Notes: a model not told the origin generated them from the sequence alone. A stretch of 64,000 nucleotides of DNA from Streptococcus sp. oral taxon 431 (GCF_001553685.1 NZ_CP014264.1:1938501-2002500); one strand, 5' to 3'. Positions 1-13,191 are shown, numbered from the stretch's first letter. Program-made: numbers and translations.

Positions 1-3261
<3,261 letters not shown>

Positions 3262-3538
3262 TTAAAATTTTTAGCCTTTCAGACTAGCTGCAAATAAGAA
3301 ACTGTATTATTGAATGAAATTGCCATTCTTTGTAGATGAAATGCTGTTGCTCTTTTATAAATTCCATGTTAAAAGATTCGCAACTAGCTATACTCCTTTC
3401 ACATTTTATCTTAATCATATTATATAATAAATATTCTAAATTTTAGACTTTATAATCTATAATAGATTCTACTTTCAAAGATATTTAGAAGTTTCAAACT
3501 ACCTGAAACTACTTTCTCATTATCTGGGTCACATAAAG

Positions 3539-3577
3539 AAAAGCCTGTAGTTCATTCGAAACTACAGAGCTTTTTTT
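3539..3577 (-). terminator. Bidirectional terminator after the esterase gene
   Basis: Hairpin with arms CTGTAGTTC / GAACTACAG and AAGC/GCTT extensions, with a T-run on both strands. It lies just beyond the esterase stop and ends that transcript. Confidence 0.8.
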
Positions 3578-3583
3578 CAATTT

Positions 3584-4567
3584 TTAATGACCAAGATAGG
3601 TAAAGGGTATCTCACTACCACACAACCAATTGTAAACTTGATCATTGACATGAACATTCATGGCCTCATGAGCGTATTCAGGCATGATACGATAACTCTT
3701 TTCACAAGTCAAACGGTTGTAAATGGCAAACTGAGTGATTGGATAGCAGACATCATCATCAAGCCCAGTAATCATTCGAACTTCCCCCTTAATGCGATGG
3801 GCAAGATTTTTTACATCGATATAGGCGAGCGTCTCCATAATCTGCTCTTCTGTCTCATGGAATGGATCATGGAACTTAAAGTAACGAAAGAGCTCATCAT
3901 AGGCTTCGCTGGTATTTCCAATCTCGAGCACTCGCCTAAAGTCTGATAAGAATGGATAAATAGCAACTGTACGCTTGATACGTTGATTTAGCCCCGCAGC
4001 CACTAGAGCTAGTGCCCCTCCTTGAGAAGCTCCATAGCTTGCTAATTGCCCCGCAGCCACTTGTGGGAAGCTAGCTACAATTTCAATCAATTGATAAATA
4101 TCTAGATAGACATCCTTATAGAAGAGTTGCTCTTTTCCTTCTACTGCACCACGGATAATTTGGCCCTTAACTGTATTTCCGAGTGGTGAGCGCAAGCCAT
4201 CTTGTGAGTATCCAGATTGTCCACGAACATCCATCGATACGACACCATAACCAGCTACTGTAAAGGCTAGCATATCTGTCCAATCCCAGCAACGTCCCAT
4301 ATAGCCATGGAAGTGGAAAATGACAGGTACTTTCTTTTCTGATTTTGGTAAGACTATACGCGCATAAACAAGGCCATCACGGGTACCTTTAAAGGTTAAC
4401 TCATAACACTTCACATTTGGAATATGAAAATCACGTTCCTCTAGTTGGTAATCTGGCAAGACCGAAACCTTATCAATCTCCCCATCCCAAAAAGCATCAA
4501 AATCATGAGGAACTTCATCCCTTCCTTGGTATGTTTTCATTTCTTCTACTAATGCTGGATTTCTCAT
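3584..4567 (-). CDS. Acetyl xylan esterase / cephalosporin-C deacetylase family esterase
   Basis: Alpha/beta-hydrolase of the AXE1 family (327 aa, the usual length), expected to remove acetyl groups from sugars in the cytoplasm. The catalytic triad is visible: Ser181 in the nucleophile elbow YGASQGG, an Asp at 270-272 in TGLDDDVC, and His300 in YAHEAMN. The oxyanion region HFHGYMGR lies near residue 85. The start has AAGGAGGG at proper spacing. In pneumococci a close relative also lies next to nanA, which suggests a role in deacetylating O-acetylated sialic acid or other host sugars; the true substrate is not shown by sequence. A GTAAC-G-GTTAC operator lies just upstream. Confidence 0.85.
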   Translation of the reverse strand: MRNPALVEEMKTYQGRDEVPHDFDAFWDGEIDKVSVLPDYQLEERDFHIPNVKCYELTFKGTRDGLVYARIVLPKSEKKVPVIFHFHGYMGRCWDWTDMLAFTVAGYGVVSMDVRGQSGYSQDGLRSPLGNTVKGQIIRGAVEGKEQLFYKDVYLDIYQLIEIVASFPQVAAGQLASYGASQGGALALVAAGLNQRIKRTVAIYPFLSDFRRVLEIGNTSEAYDELFRYFKFHDPFHETEEQIMETLAYIDVKNLAHRIKGEVRMITGLDDDVCYPITQFAIYNRLTCEKSYRIMPEYAHEAMNVHVNDQVYNWLCGSEIPFTYLGH

Positions 4568-4584
4568 AAAACCCTCCTTAATTT

Positions 4585-4599
4585 TGTAACCGTTACCAT
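4585..4599 (-). promoter_or_regulatory. cre-like / LacI-type operator upstream of the esterase
   Basis: The sequence ATGGTAACGGTTACA on the minus strand contains the perfect 11-bp palindrome GTAACGGTTAC and matches 14 of 15 positions of the CcpA cre consensus WTGNAANCGNWNNCW. It lies 18 nt before the start codon, a position where a bound repressor would block transcription. It could also serve a local LacI-family regulator. Confidence 0.5.
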
Positions 4600-4785
4600 A
4601 ACTCTAGCACATATAGGTAGGCTTTGCAAGATGGATTTTTAAATAGAAAGTGATTTTAATTTTGAAGATTCATAAAAGCTTATCTGAAAGTAGTTTTATC
4701 CATTCCATTCTGCATAGATTCAATACACTTTCAAAGAAAACAGCTTCTTTGATCTCTCATCCAAGAATCATTGAAGACTAGTCTT

Positions 4786-4900
4786 ATACTCTTCGAAAAT
4801 CTCTTCAAACCACGTCAGCTTTATCTGCAACCTCAAAGCCGTGCTTTGAGCAACCTGCGGCTAGCTTCCTAGTTTGCTCTTTGATTTTCATTGAGTATTA
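4786..4900. repeat. BOX element (boxA-boxC, no boxB)
   Basis: About 115 bp beginning TACTCTTCGAAAATCTCTTC and ending TTTGATTTTCATTGAGTAT, the two ends of streptococcal BOX elements. The central 45-bp boxB unit is missing, so this is the short A-C form. It lies between two genes on the minus strand and can fold into a stable stem. Confidence 0.85.
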
Positions 4901-4950
4901 GCATGTTCTCGGGTATATAGTTGTTTATCTTTAGACTAGTTTTTTACAAA

Positions 4951-5008
4951 AATAAAAAAGTTTCATAATCTTAATAGAATTGTTCTATCAAGATTACAAA
5001 ACTTTTTC
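4951..5008 (-). terminator. Terminator of the ami operon
   Basis: A long, nearly perfect hairpin (arms AATCTT-ATAGAA / TTCTAT-AAGATT, extended by AAGTTT/AAACTT) directly after the amiF stop, followed by a T-run on the minus strand. It marks the 3' end of amiACDEF. Confidence 0.85.
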
Positions 5009-5935
5009 TTATTTCAAATCTTTTTTATAGCGTTCCAACTCTGCTTGGTTTGCCCAAACATAGTGACCTGGACGAATTTCTACCATAGAAGGCTTATCAG
5101 TTTCATAGTTATGTTGATCTGGATCATAGACTTTCAAAACTTTTTTACGTTCCAAGATTGGGTCTGGAATAGGAACAGCTGATAGAAGTGCTTGCGTGTA
5201 TGGATGAACTGGATTGTTAAACAATTCTTCAGTTTCAGCCACTTCAACAATGACACCCTTATAAATTACCGCAATACGATCAGAAATGAAACGAACTACT
5301 GACAAATCGTGGGCGATAAAGAGATAAGTCAATCCTAATTCTTTTTGGAATTTCTTGAGCAAGTTCAAAACTTGGGCACGTACTGAAACGTCCAAGGCTG
5401 AAATTGGCTCATCCGCAATAACGAAGTCAGGTTGCATAACCAAGGCACGGGCAATCCCGATACGTTGACGTTGTCCACCTGAGAACTCATGTGGGTAACG
5501 TGTCAAGTGTTCAGCCAAAAGTCCCACTTCACGAATGATATTTTGAACTTTTTCTTTTCTTTCTTCTTCATCTTTAAATAAATGGTAGTTATAAAGACCT
5601 TCAGAAATGATATAGTCAACTGTTGCACGTTCATTCAAACTTGCAGCAGGGTCCTGGAAAATCATTTGGATACGACGAATTAATTCCGAAGCTTGTTCAC
5701 GTGATTTTTTACCATTAATTTTTTTACCTTCAAAGATGATATCACCTTTGCTGGTATCATTAAGACCGATAATAGCACGACCAATTGTTGTCTTACCACT
5801 ACCAGACTCTCCAACAAGTGAGAAAGTTTCTCCTTTGTTGATAAAGAAGTTCGCATTTTTAACAGCGACAAACTTTTTGCTTCCTTCACCGAAGGAAATT
5901 TCTAAGTCTTTAATTTCTACTAATTTTTCAGACAT
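5009..5935 (-). CDS. amiF: Oligopeptide ABC transporter, ATP-binding protein AmiF
   Basis: One of two ATPases that power the Ami oligopeptide importer on the inner face of the membrane. It shows Walker A GESGSGKT (residues 43-50), the ABC signature FSGGQRQR, Walker B IADEP and the C-terminal oligopeptide-transporter extension ([14 protein letters not shown]). I chose the start [10 protein letters not shown], which follows AGGAGGAAGG and gives 308 aa, the known AmiF length; the in-frame codons further upstream overlap amiE. Last gene of amiACDEF, 10 nt after amiE. In pneumococci Ami imports peptides and signalling pheromones such as RRNPP-type peptides. Confidence 0.95.
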   Translation of the reverse strand: MSEKLVEIKDLEISFGEGSKKFVAVKNANFFINKGETFSLVGESGSGKTTIGRAIIGLNDTSKGDIIFEGKKINGKKSREQASELIRRIQMIFQDPAASLNERATVDYIISEGLYNYHLFKDEEERKEKVQNIIREVGLLAEHLTRYPHEFSGGQRQRIGIARALVMQPDFVIADEPISALDVSVRAQVLNLLKKFQKELGLTYLFIAHDLSVVRFISDRIAVIYKGVIVEVAETEELFNNPVHPYTQALLSAVPIPDPILERKKVLKVYDPDQHNYETDKPSMVEIRPGHYVWANQAELERYKKDLK

Positions 5936-5945
5936 TTCCTTCCTC

Positions 5946-7013
5946 CTAGTCCTCAAGATGTGTAAAGCCCATCTTTTCACGAATCTTGTCGTGTAAATCT
6001 GCAATCACCGATGGTTTTTCAACTTTTGGAGCTTGTTCATGAAGCAACCATGTCTTAGCCCAATGAGTATCAGATACTGCAAACTGAGGTGCTTTTTCCT
6101 CAAAGTCAATCTTCATAGCATAATCTGAACGAAGAGCAAAAGCATCTCCCTTCAATTCAGTATAAAGCGATGGAGGTGTTCCAGGGATTGAGTACAATTC
6201 ACCTTTGTCATCCGCAAGTTGAGGCAAGCTTGACAAGAGGCTCCACGTATATGGATGACGTGGGTCGTAGAAGATTTCTTCAACAGTACCATACTCGATG
6301 ATTTCACCAGCATACATAACCGCAACTTTATCAGCGATACTTGCTACTACACCTAGGTCGTGGGTGATAAAGATTGTTGTAAAGTGGTATTCGTGTTGAA
6401 GTGACTTCAACAAATCAATAATCTGTGCCTGAATGGTCACGTCAAGAGCTGTTGTCGGCTCATCACAGATAAGAATGTCTGGACGACAGGCAAGAGCAAT
6501 CGCGATAACAATACGTTGACGCATTCCCCCAGAATATTGGAAAGGATACTCGTCAAAACGTTTCTCAGAATCTGGAATACCAACTTTATTCATATAGTCA
6601 ATAGCCATCTCTTTAGCTTCTTGAGCAGTCTTGCCTTGGTGTTTAACAATAACTTCTGTGATTTGACTTCCGATTGTCTTGATTGGGTCTAGACTGGTCA
6701 TCGGATCTTGGAAGATAGTTGCAATCTTCGCACCACGAATACTTTCCCATTCTTTATGAGAAGATAAGGTTGTCAAATCTTGTCCACGGTAATTAATACT
6801 TCCTTGTGCAATGCGACCATTTTCTTCCAACATTCCTGTGAATGTTTTTGTCAAAACTGATTTACCTGAGCCTGACTCCCCAACTAAGGCGAGGACCTCT
6901 CCCTCAATCAAATCGATGGAGACACCTCGAATAGCTGTCAAAATCTTGTCACGAACATCAAATTCCACGACAATATCTTGAGCAGTCAAAATTACATTTT
7001 TTCCTTTTATCAT
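5946..7013 (-). CDS. amiE: Oligopeptide ABC transporter, ATP-binding protein AmiE
   Basis: The second ATPase of the Ami importer (355 aa). Walker A GESGSGKS at 45-52, signature YSGGMRQR, Walker B ICDEP with TTALD, and the H-loop FITHD. The C-terminal part carries the oligopeptide/dipeptide-transporter motif [13 protein letters not shown]. It pairs with AmiF under the AmiC/AmiD pore. It starts 8 nt downstream of amiD and is clearly co-transcribed. Confidence 0.95.
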   Translation of the reverse strand: MIKGKNVILTAQDIVVEFDVRDKILTAIRGVSIDLIEGEVLALVGESGSGKSVLTKTFTGMLEENGRIAQGSINYRGQDLTTLSSHKEWESIRGAKIATIFQDPMTSLDPIKTIGSQITEVIVKHQGKTAQEAKEMAIDYMNKVGIPDSEKRFDEYPFQYSGGMRQRIVIAIALACRPDILICDEPTTALDVTIQAQIIDLLKSLQHEYHFTTIFITHDLGVVASIADKVAVMYAGEIIEYGTVEEIFYDPRHPYTWSLLSSLPQLADDKGELYSIPGTPPSLYTELKGDAFALRSDYAMKIDFEEKAPQFAVSDTHWAKTWLLHEQAPKVEKPSVIADLHDKIREKMGFTHLED

Positions 7014-7021
7014 GTCTACTC

Positions 7022-7948
7022 CTATCTATGTGTACGTGGATCACTAGCATCTGCTAGGTTTTGACCAACAACGAACAGTGACAAGGATACCAAGACCAAT
7101 GTAGTCAATGGAATCCAGAAGAGGTATGCATTGGTTGTTACGTTTTGAGAATAATCTGAAATCAAACGTCCCAAGCTAGGAACTGTAATCGGCAATCCAA
7201 GACCAAAGAATGAAAGGAAAGCTTCATATGAGATAAAGGCTGGGAGCATTTGCGACGTACTCGTAACAATAACAGATACCAATTGGGGCATAATGTTTTT
7301 TACAATAATTTTGTAACTTGGTGTTCCCAAAGTTCGTGAAGCAAGGTTATACTCTAAATCACGGTAACGTAACATTTGGATACGAATTGAATGGGCAACA
7401 CTAATCCAAGTAGTTACACTCATGGCAAAGATCAAGTTCCAGAACCCTGCCCCGATAGAGTAAGTCAAAACAATAACGATCAAAAGTGATGGAATATTGT
7501 TGATAACGTTGTAGACTTCCATCATGATACGGTCAACTGATTTTGAGATTCCCCAAATTCCACCGATGACAACACCGATAAAAAGGTTAACAAAGGTAGC
7601 AATAACCGAAATCAAGATAGAGTTACGAGCTCCAAACCAGACACCATCAAAGAGAGATTTACCATTACTGTCTGTTCCAAACCAATATTCAGCATTTGGC
7701 TTAATGTAACGAGCGCTAAAATCGTTTACCTTACTTACATCATTAAAGTCAAAATCAGAAAACATTGGGTAAATGAAACTCATCAAAACAATTGCAATCA
7801 AGATACCTAGCATGATTACTGTTGATTTCTTCTTCAAAAACTGTCTAAAGACAGAACCCCAGTATGAGTAGGCAGGAGCATCAATTGCTTCAGAGGCATA
7901 ATCATCACGTTTTACAAACTGAAATTTTTCATTACTAATTGTAGACAT
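7022..7948 (-). CDS. amiD: Oligopeptide ABC transporter permease AmiD
   Basis: Membrane permease of the Ami importer (308 aa). An N-terminal cytoplasmic segment precedes a first membrane helix near residues 40-60 ([17 protein letters not shown]), then the conserved BPD-transporter core. The EAA-type loop, which contacts the ATPases, lies in the [18 protein letters not shown] region. Its ATG overlaps the amiC stop codon by one base (TAATG), so the two permeases are translationally coupled. Confidence 0.95.
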   Translation of the reverse strand: MSTISNEKFQFVKRDDYASEAIDAPAYSYWGSVFRQFLKKKSTVIMLGILIAIVLMSFIYPMFSDFDFNDVSKVNDFSARYIKPNAEYWFGTDSNGKSLFDGVWFGARNSILISVIATFVNLFIGVVIGGIWGISKSVDRIMMEVYNVINNIPSLLIVIVLTYSIGAGFWNLIFAMSVTTWISVAHSIRIQMLRYRDLEYNLASRTLGTPSYKIIVKNIMPQLVSVIVTSTSQMLPAFISYEAFLSFFGLGLPITVPSLGRLISDYSQNVTTNAYLFWIPLTTLVLVSLSLFVVGQNLADASDPRTHR

Positions 7949-9444
7949 TATTTGCCTCCTTTCTCTGTCAATTTAATACGTGGGTCAATAATCGTCATCC
8001 AAATATCACCAATAAGGTTTGAGAAGATTGAGACACAAGTGAAGATAAAGACAAGACCAACTACCATATTATTGTTTGAAGCCTTTACAGAGTCGATCAA
8101 CATTTTACCCATACCTGGGAAGGCGAAGACTGTTTCTGTAAGAGTTGCTCCACCAATAACACCAATGATAGCACCTGGAATACCAGAAACAAGTGGTACC
8201 ATAGCATTTTTAAAGATATGCTTATCAGAAATCTCTTTCTCAGACAAACCTTTTGCACGAGCAAAACGAACGAAATCTTGTGATTGCAAGTCAATCATAT
8301 AACGGCGAATCCAAATTGCCATAGTAGGTGCTCCTAACAAGCCCAAAATCACAGCAGGAAGGACATAAGAACGCCAATCACCAGCACCCAAGATTGGGAA
8401 TGAGTCTGGGAAGCCGATTGAAGAACCAATCAAACGAATAATATAGACTAGGGCAATCGTTGGAAGAGCCAACAAGAAAGTTAGAGTCCCTGTAGCGAAA
8501 CTATCAATCCAAGTGTTTTTGAAACGAGCCATTGCTGAACCAAGAGGAATCGCAATCGCGTATGAAATCGAAAGACCAATCAAACCAGTGATAGCAGAAC
8601 TTGCAATCATAGATGGGTACTGATAGTTGCTCTCAGTAGCTGTATAAGGATCATCTTTACCGTAGTTGGCTACTTCACGAGCATCAGCTTGACTCGGAGA
8701 TTTATAAGTTCTTGAGTAAATATTTACTGATGATGTTTTCTTACCAGTTGGGAATTGAACTTCAGAAGTCTTCGTTTGTCCTTGTCCTTGTGTAATAACT
8801 TGAAGAACAGGAGTATTTGCATAAGTTGGATAAGAATCTCCTAGGTTCAAGTTGACAAAGTTTTGGTGAACAAATGGGAACTGACTATTGAAGTACAAGA
8901 GGTATTTGTGTTTAGTACCTGAACCCACAAGAGACCAACCGATAGCAGGGTCATTCTCAAAGCGCAAATAACGCTCTAAGTTAGGATTCTCAGGGTCTTG
9001 GATCTTGTTTGTATGGTCAATATCAAGCAAGTTTGCATAGAATTTAAACACACGTTCAAAAATAGGAATTTCACGTGTAGCGTAGAATTGTCCACTCTCT
9101 GTAAACTCACCTAGAGTCCAACCATTCCCAAGTTGTTGGATATATTTTTCATAGATTGCTTTATTTGTATCATTTGCATCTACTGTAACAGAAGAGTCAA
9201 TGCTACTAGCTTTTTCCTGCAACTCTTTCGTATCATAATATTCGATATAACCCATACGCTCAAAGACGGTATTTTCATAGTTATCACGTTTATCAGCTGT
9301 GGTTGCAATTTTATTGTAGTTAGTATCTTGTTTGAAGATCAACTTCCGTGGAACCATCGTATAGATGATTGTGTAAATCAAGGTCGTTACTAAGAAAATA
9401 GAAACCAACGACCGCAAGATACGCATAAAAACATATTTTTTCAT
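7948..9444 (-). CDS. amiC: Oligopeptide ABC transporter permease AmiC
   Basis: The larger permease of the Ami importer (498 aa). One membrane helix near residues 10-30 is followed by an unusually long extracellular segment (about residues 35-280), then a cluster of helices with the permease loop [19 protein letters not shown]. The long external domain is typical of streptococcal AmiC. It is preceded by a hairpin after amiA that probably lowers permease expression relative to the binding protein. Confidence 0.95.
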   Translation of the reverse strand: MKKYVFMRILRSLVSIFLVTTLIYTIIYTMVPRKLIFKQDTNYNKIATTADKRDNYENTVFERMGYIEYYDTKELQEKASSIDSSVTVDANDTNKAIYEKYIQQLGNGWTLGEFTESGQFYATREIPIFERVFKFYANLLDIDHTNKIQDPENPNLERYLRFENDPAIGWSLVGSGTKHKYLLYFNSQFPFVHQNFVNLNLGDSYPTYANTPVLQVITQGQGQTKTSEVQFPTGKKTSSVNIYSRTYKSPSQADAREVANYGKDDPYTATESNYQYPSMIASSAITGLIGLSISYAIAIPLGSAMARFKNTWIDSFATGTLTFLLALPTIALVYIIRLIGSSIGFPDSFPILGAGDWRSYVLPAVILGLLGAPTMAIWIRRYMIDLQSQDFVRFARAKGLSEKEISDKHIFKNAMVPLVSGIPGAIIGVIGGATLTETVFAFPGMGKMLIDSVKASNNNMVVGLVFIFTCVSIFSNLIGDIWMTIIDPRIKLTEKGGK

Positions 9445-9467
9445 ATTATTTCCTTTAAAATCCCAAA

Positions 9468-9497
9468 AGAACCTTCTCCTTTAGGAGAGAAAGTTCT
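9468..9497 (-). terminator. Intercistronic hairpin between amiA and amiC
   Basis: A hairpin (arms AGAACTTTCTCTCCT / AGGAGAAGGTTCT, followed by TTTT on the minus strand) directly after the amiA stop. It looks like a leaky terminator or mRNA stabiliser that lets the lipoprotein gene be expressed above the membrane and ATPase genes. Confidence 0.7.
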
Positions 9498-9509
9498 GAT
9501 GAGCATTAT

Positions 9510-11489
9510 TTATTTCACATGACTCGCTAACTCTTTTTGAGCTTTTTCGTTTGATTCAGCTTTTTCTTTGAGCCATTTTTCACGAGCTTCTTTGTACTCT
9601 TTGGTTGTTACAGTGTTAGCTTGCAATTTAAGGTACTTGAAGTATACATCTGAACCTTTATCACCAGATTGAGTGTAAGAGGCCGAGAATGGTACTACAC
9701 GAGAAATAACTGGCGCTGCTCCTGAAGATGACATAGCTGGAAGGAAGAGGGAGCTATCTGTCAACCAAGCTTGAGCTGCTGCATATTTCTCATAACGTTT
9801 GTTAAGGTCACTTGTTTCATTACCAGCTTCTTCAAGCAACTTGTCGTAGTCTTTCAAACCAACTTGGGTAACTGCTGGATTTGATGGATTGTCATAACCC
9901 ATGTAAGTCTTTGTTTGCTCGCTGTTACTTGTTTGCAAGATATCAAGGTAAGTTGATGGGTCTTGATAGTCTGGGTTCCATCCAACGGCACCTGAAAGAT
10001 CCCAATCCTCAGCTGCTGCATTCGGAGCATAGTAAGTGATGTTAAATAATTCATCTTTTGTTACTTGTTGGATATCGATGACTACATTTTCTTCACCAAG
10101 AACTTTTTCAACAGATTGTTTGAAGGACTGAATACGCGCAATGTAGCTCTTAGCAGTTTGGTCAACTGGAATATCCAAGTGAATTGGGAATTTCACGCCA
10201 TCTGCTTCCAAAGCCTTCTTAGCTTTAGCAAATTCTGCTTTCGCTTTATCAGCATTATAAAGACCATCTTGACCATCTGCAAAGTTTACATCTTTCCACT
10301 CATCACCATAAGAAACAACTTTCTCAGTAACCAAGTCACCAAATGTTTTCTCACCTGCAGAAACAAAGTCTGGTTTTACAAATAGGTTACGAACAGCAAG
10401 CGCTGCTCCATCTTCACCATTCAGCTGAGCAGAGTATGATGTACGGTCAAATGCAAAGTTCAAAGCTTGACGGAAGTCTTTGTTAAGAAGGGCTTTCTTA
10501 GTAGAAGTCTTTTCTTCATCAGTTGTTTTTGATGTATATTTATAGCTTTGACGGTCAATATTAACACCCAAACCAGCAATACCAGCTCCTTGTGGAGTAT
10601 AGTAAATGTTGTCTTTGTATGTTTCTGCGATTTTAGAATAATTTGAACTTGTTGGGAAGAGACGGGCGTAGCTGTATGCACCACTTGTAAAGTTACGTTC
10701 GATTGATTCTTGGTCTGAACCATCATAGAATGCAAGCGTCACAGTGTCTAAGTGAACATTATCTTTATCCCAATATTGCTCATTCTTCACAAACTCAACA
10801 GAAGACTTAGCAGTTAATCCTTTAAGCAAGAAAGGACCATTGTAAAGCAATGATGTTGGATCTGTTGACTTACCAAAGTCTGAACCTTTTGATTTTTCAA
10901 ACTCTGCATTCAAAGGCCAGAAGATTGCGTAAGACATTTTAGAATTCCAATATGGCTCTGGTTTGTTCAAAGTGTATTGAAGAGTGTAGTCATCAACAGC
11001 TTTTACACCAACAGTTGAAAAGTCAGTTGAGTTCCCAGCCACATAATCTGCCAAACCTTTTACAGAATCTTGAGCAAGATACAATGCTTCTGATTTCTTA
11101 TCAGCTGCGTGTTTCAAACCTGTAACAAAGTCATTAGCAGTTACTTCTGCATATTCTTCACCATCAGCTGTGAGCCATTTTACACCTTTACGAATCTTAT
11201 AAGTGTATGTCAAACCATCTTGAGACACTGACCAATCTTCTGCAACTGCAGGAGTGAGGTTACCATATTTATCATTTGTAAAGAGTCCATCGATACCATT
11301 TGAAGTGACAACTTTTGTACTTTGCTTACCAGAGATAAGGTAGTCCAAAGTTTCTGGATCAGCTGTATATACATATCCGTAGGCTTTTGGAGCCTCAGCA
11401 TTAGATGATTTTGAAGAACCGCAAGCCGCGAGAACACCTGTTGCAAGTAGGGCTACGCCTGCTACTGCAAAAATCCGACTTTTTTTCAT
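9510..11489 (-). CDS. amiA: Oligopeptide-binding lipoprotein AmiA
   Basis: Extracytoplasmic substrate-binding lipoprotein of the Ami importer (659 aa, family SBP_bac_5). The signal peptide ends in lipobox LAAC with Cys23 as the lipidated residue, followed by a Ser-rich linker. It shows the family landmark AYGYVYTADPETLDYL at the mature N-terminus. First gene of amiACDEF, with its own extended -10 promoter, and separated from amiC by a hairpin. Paralogues such as AliA/AliB share the fold, but the position at the head of amiCDEF supports AmiA. Confidence 0.95.
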   Translation of the reverse strand: MKKSRIFAVAGVALLATGVLAACGSSKSSNAEAPKAYGYVYTADPETLDYLISGKQSTKVVTSNGIDGLFTNDKYGNLTPAVAEDWSVSQDGLTYTYKIRKGVKWLTADGEEYAEVTANDFVTGLKHAADKKSEALYLAQDSVKGLADYVAGNSTDFSTVGVKAVDDYTLQYTLNKPEPYWNSKMSYAIFWPLNAEFEKSKGSDFGKSTDPTSLLYNGPFLLKGLTAKSSVEFVKNEQYWDKDNVHLDTVTLAFYDGSDQESIERNFTSGAYSYARLFPTSSNYSKIAETYKDNIYYTPQGAGIAGLGVNIDRQSYKYTSKTTDEEKTSTKKALLNKDFRQALNFAFDRTSYSAQLNGEDGAALAVRNLFVKPDFVSAGEKTFGDLVTEKVVSYGDEWKDVNFADGQDGLYNADKAKAEFAKAKKALEADGVKFPIHLDIPVDQTAKSYIARIQSFKQSVEKVLGEENVVIDIQQVTKDELFNITYYAPNAAAEDWDLSGAVGWNPDYQDPSTYLDILQTSNSEQTKTYMGYDNPSNPAVTQVGLKDYDKLLEEAGNETSDLNKRYEKYAAAQAWLTDSSLFLPAMSSSGAAPVISRVVPFSASYTQSGDKGSDVYFKYLKLQANTVTTKEYKEAREKWLKEKAESNEKAQKELASHVK

Positions 11490-11529
11490 ATTACTTAACT
11501 CCTCTTTTGAAATTAATAAGATAATGCTT

Positions 11530-11558
11530 ATTATACCACAACCACTTCAAAAAGTAAA
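11530..11558 (-). promoter_or_regulatory. amiA promoter
   Basis: Minus-strand -35 TTTACT and -10 TATAAT separated by 17 bp, with an extended TGG directly before the -10. It lies about 40 nt upstream of the amiA start codon and is followed by a GAGGAG ribosome binding site. Confidence 0.8.
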
Positions 11559-11628
11559 CGAATTTTCAGAATATTTTGTCGCTCACATTTTGAAAGTCGG
11601 AAAACTTACATTTTCAGAAAAGAAACTA

Positions 11629-11657
11629 TTGACGAGAGCAGATTTTAAAGGTATAAT
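11629..11657 (+). promoter_or_regulatory. tRNA-Cys promoter
   Basis: Near-consensus TTGACG and TATAAT boxes with 17-bp spacing on the plus strand; the mature tRNA begins 13 nt after the -10. Confidence 0.85.
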
Positions 11658-11669
11658 AATAAAAGTTAA

Positions 11670-11740
11670 GGCGGTATAGCCAAGTGGTAAGGCACGGCTC
11701 TGCAAAAGCTTGATCGTCGGTTCAAATCCGTCTACCGCCT
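11670..11740 (+). tRNA. tRNA-Cys (anticodon GCA)
   Basis: A complete cloverleaf of 71 nt. The acceptor arms GGCGGTA / TACCGCC pair, the anticodon loop reads CTGCAAA (anticodon GCA), and the T-arm carries GGTTCAAATCC. It is an isolated gene with its own promoter and terminator, and it is on the opposite strand to amiA. Confidence 0.95.
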
Positions 11741-11750
11741 CTATATTATC

Positions 11751-11778
11751 AAAGACTCCTACAGGAGTCTTTTTCTTT
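11751..11778 (+). terminator. tRNA-Cys terminator, split from its downstream sequence by an IS
   Basis: Hairpin AAAGACTCCT-ac-AGGAGTCTTT followed by a T-rich tail. The last 8 bases, TTTTCTTT, are the target site duplicated by the adjacent ISL3-family element. Confidence 0.85.
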
Positions 11779-11812
11779 GGCTCTTTGTCAACTGTAGTGG
11801 GTTGAATAAAAG

Positions 11813-13069
11813 CTAACATCTGGAGAGGACAATCGTTGTCCTCTCCATTTTTATATTCAGAGCGATGAAAATTCGTTTCTTAAAGTTGTCAAAGTTCCTA
11901 AAACCAAAAGCATTTCGTTTGATGAGTTTAATGAGATTATTAGTCGCTTCCAATTTAGCGTTGGAATAAGGTAATTGAAGGGCGTTGACGATTTTCTCCT
12001 TGTCCTTTAGAAATGTCTTAAAGACAGTCTGAAAAAGAGGATGAACCTTTTTTAGATTGTCTTCAATAAGTCCGAAAAATTTCTTAGGCTCTTTATTCTG
12101 AAAGTGAAAAAGCAATAGTTGATAGAGATCATAGTGGTGTTTCAAGTCTTCGGAATAGCTTAAAAGCTTGTCTAGAATCTCTTTATTCGTCAAGTGCATA
12201 CGAAAAGTAGGGCGATAAAATCGCTTATCACTCAATTTACGGCTATCTTGTTGGATGAGCTTCCAGTAGCGCTTGATAGCCTTGTATTGATGGGATTTTC
12301 TATCGAATTGGTTCATAATTTGAACACGAACTCGACTTATAGCTCGGCTTAAGTGCTGAACAATGTGGAAACGATCAAGTACAATTTTTGCATTAGGAAA
12401 AAGCTGTTTAGCCAAGTTATAGTAAGGATTAAACATATCCATAGTAATGATTTTCACTCGACATCGGACCGCTCTATCGTAGCGCAGAAAGTGATTGCGG
12501 ATGATAGCTTGTGTTCTTCCCTCAAGAACAGTAATGATATTGAGCTGATCAAAATCTTGTGCGATAAAACTCATCTTTCCCTTGGTAAAGGCATACTCGT
12601 CCCAAGACATAATCTCTGGAAGACGAGAAAAATCATGCTTAAAGTGAAAGTCATTGAGCTTACGAATGACAGTTGAAGTTGAAATGGATAGCTGATGTGC
12701 AATATCAGTCATAGAAGTCTTTTCAATCAACTTTTGAGCAATCTTTTGGTTGATAATATGAGGAATTTGATGATTCTTCTTAACGATAGAAGTTTCAGCG
12801 ACTATCATTTTCGAGCAATGATAGCACTTAAAACGACGCTTTTTAAGAAGAATTCTGGTAGGCATACCAGTCGTCTCGAGGTAAGGAATTTTCGACGGTT
12901 TTTGAAAATCATATTTCTTCATTTGACCTCCGCACTCAAGGCAAGATGGGGCGTCATAGTCCAGTTTAGCGATGATTTCCTTGTGTGTATCCCTATTGAT
13001 AACATCTAGAATCTGGATATTAGGGTCTTTAATATCGAGTAGTTTTGTGATAAAATGTAATTGTTCCAT
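11813..13069 (-). CDS. ISL3-family transposase
   Basis: DDE transposase of the ISL3 family (418 aa, the length of IS1167 transposase). The N-terminal zinc ribbon has CLECGGQ and CYHC cysteine pairs (about 38-85), followed by a helix-turn-helix region (MTDIAHQLSISTSTVIRKL). The catalytic domain shows MSWDEYAF (first Asp), VLDRFHIVQHL (second Asp) and a C-terminal EATNNLIKLIKRNAFGFRNF block (Glu). No frameshift or stop is seen, so it is potentially active. Confidence 0.93.
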   Translation of the reverse strand: MEQLHFITKLLDIKDPNIQILDVINRDTHKEIIAKLDYDAPSCLECGGQMKKYDFQKPSKIPYLETTGMPTRILLKKRRFKCYHCSKMIVAETSIVKKNHQIPHIINQKIAQKLIEKTSMTDIAHQLSISTSTVIRKLNDFHFKHDFSRLPEIMSWDEYAFTKGKMSFIAQDFDQLNIITVLEGRTQAIIRNHFLRYDRAVRCRVKIITMDMFNPYYNLAKQLFPNAKIVLDRFHIVQHLSRAISRVRVQIMNQFDRKSHQYKAIKRYWKLIQQDSRKLSDKRFYRPTFRMHLTNKEILDKLLSYSEDLKHHYDLYQLLLFHFQNKEPKKFFGLIEDNLKKVHPLFQTVFKTFLKDKEKIVNALQLPYSNAKLEATNNLIKLIKRNAFGFRNFDNFKKRIFIALNIKMERTTIVLSRC

Positions 13070-13141
13070 ATGATTCTTTCTAATGATGGTTTAGTCGCTT
13101 TTCATTATAGATCTTATGGGACTTTTTTTCTACACAAAATA

Positions 13142-13191
13142 GGCTCCATAATATCTATAGGGGATTTACCCACTACAAATATTATAGAGCC
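13142..13191. repeat. Self-complementary right end of the ISL3 element
   Basis: The right terminus starts GGCTCCATAATAT and ends ATATTATAGAGCC, so the last 50 bp can form a 13-bp-stem hairpin on their own. This lies upstream of the transposase gene and could block read-in transcription from outside. Confidence 0.7.

Larger units (their letters stand above)
4568..5008. other. Intergenic region between esterase and amiF
   Basis: A 441-bp non-coding gap containing the esterase operator, a BOX element and the long amiF terminator. No further gene was seen. Confidence 0.6.
11779..13191 (-). mobile_element. ISL3-family insertion sequence (IS1167-like), intact
   Basis: A 1413-bp element. Its ends are imperfect inverted repeats beginning GGCTCT and sharing the block GTAGTGGGT about 17 bp in. 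It is flanked by a perfect 8-bp direct repeat TTTTCTTT (11771-11778 and 13192-13199), the duplication length expected for ISL3. One intact transposase gene fills it. The full ends, exact duplication and open transposase suggest a fairly recent insertion. Confidence 0.93.

Noticed and set aside
11583-11819. 78-codon frame on minus
   Set aside because: It is antisense to tRNA-Cys and its terminator and crosses the IS boundary.
12353-13009. Two plus-strand frames inside the ISL3 element
   Set aside because: They are antisense to the transposase, without ribosome binding sites.
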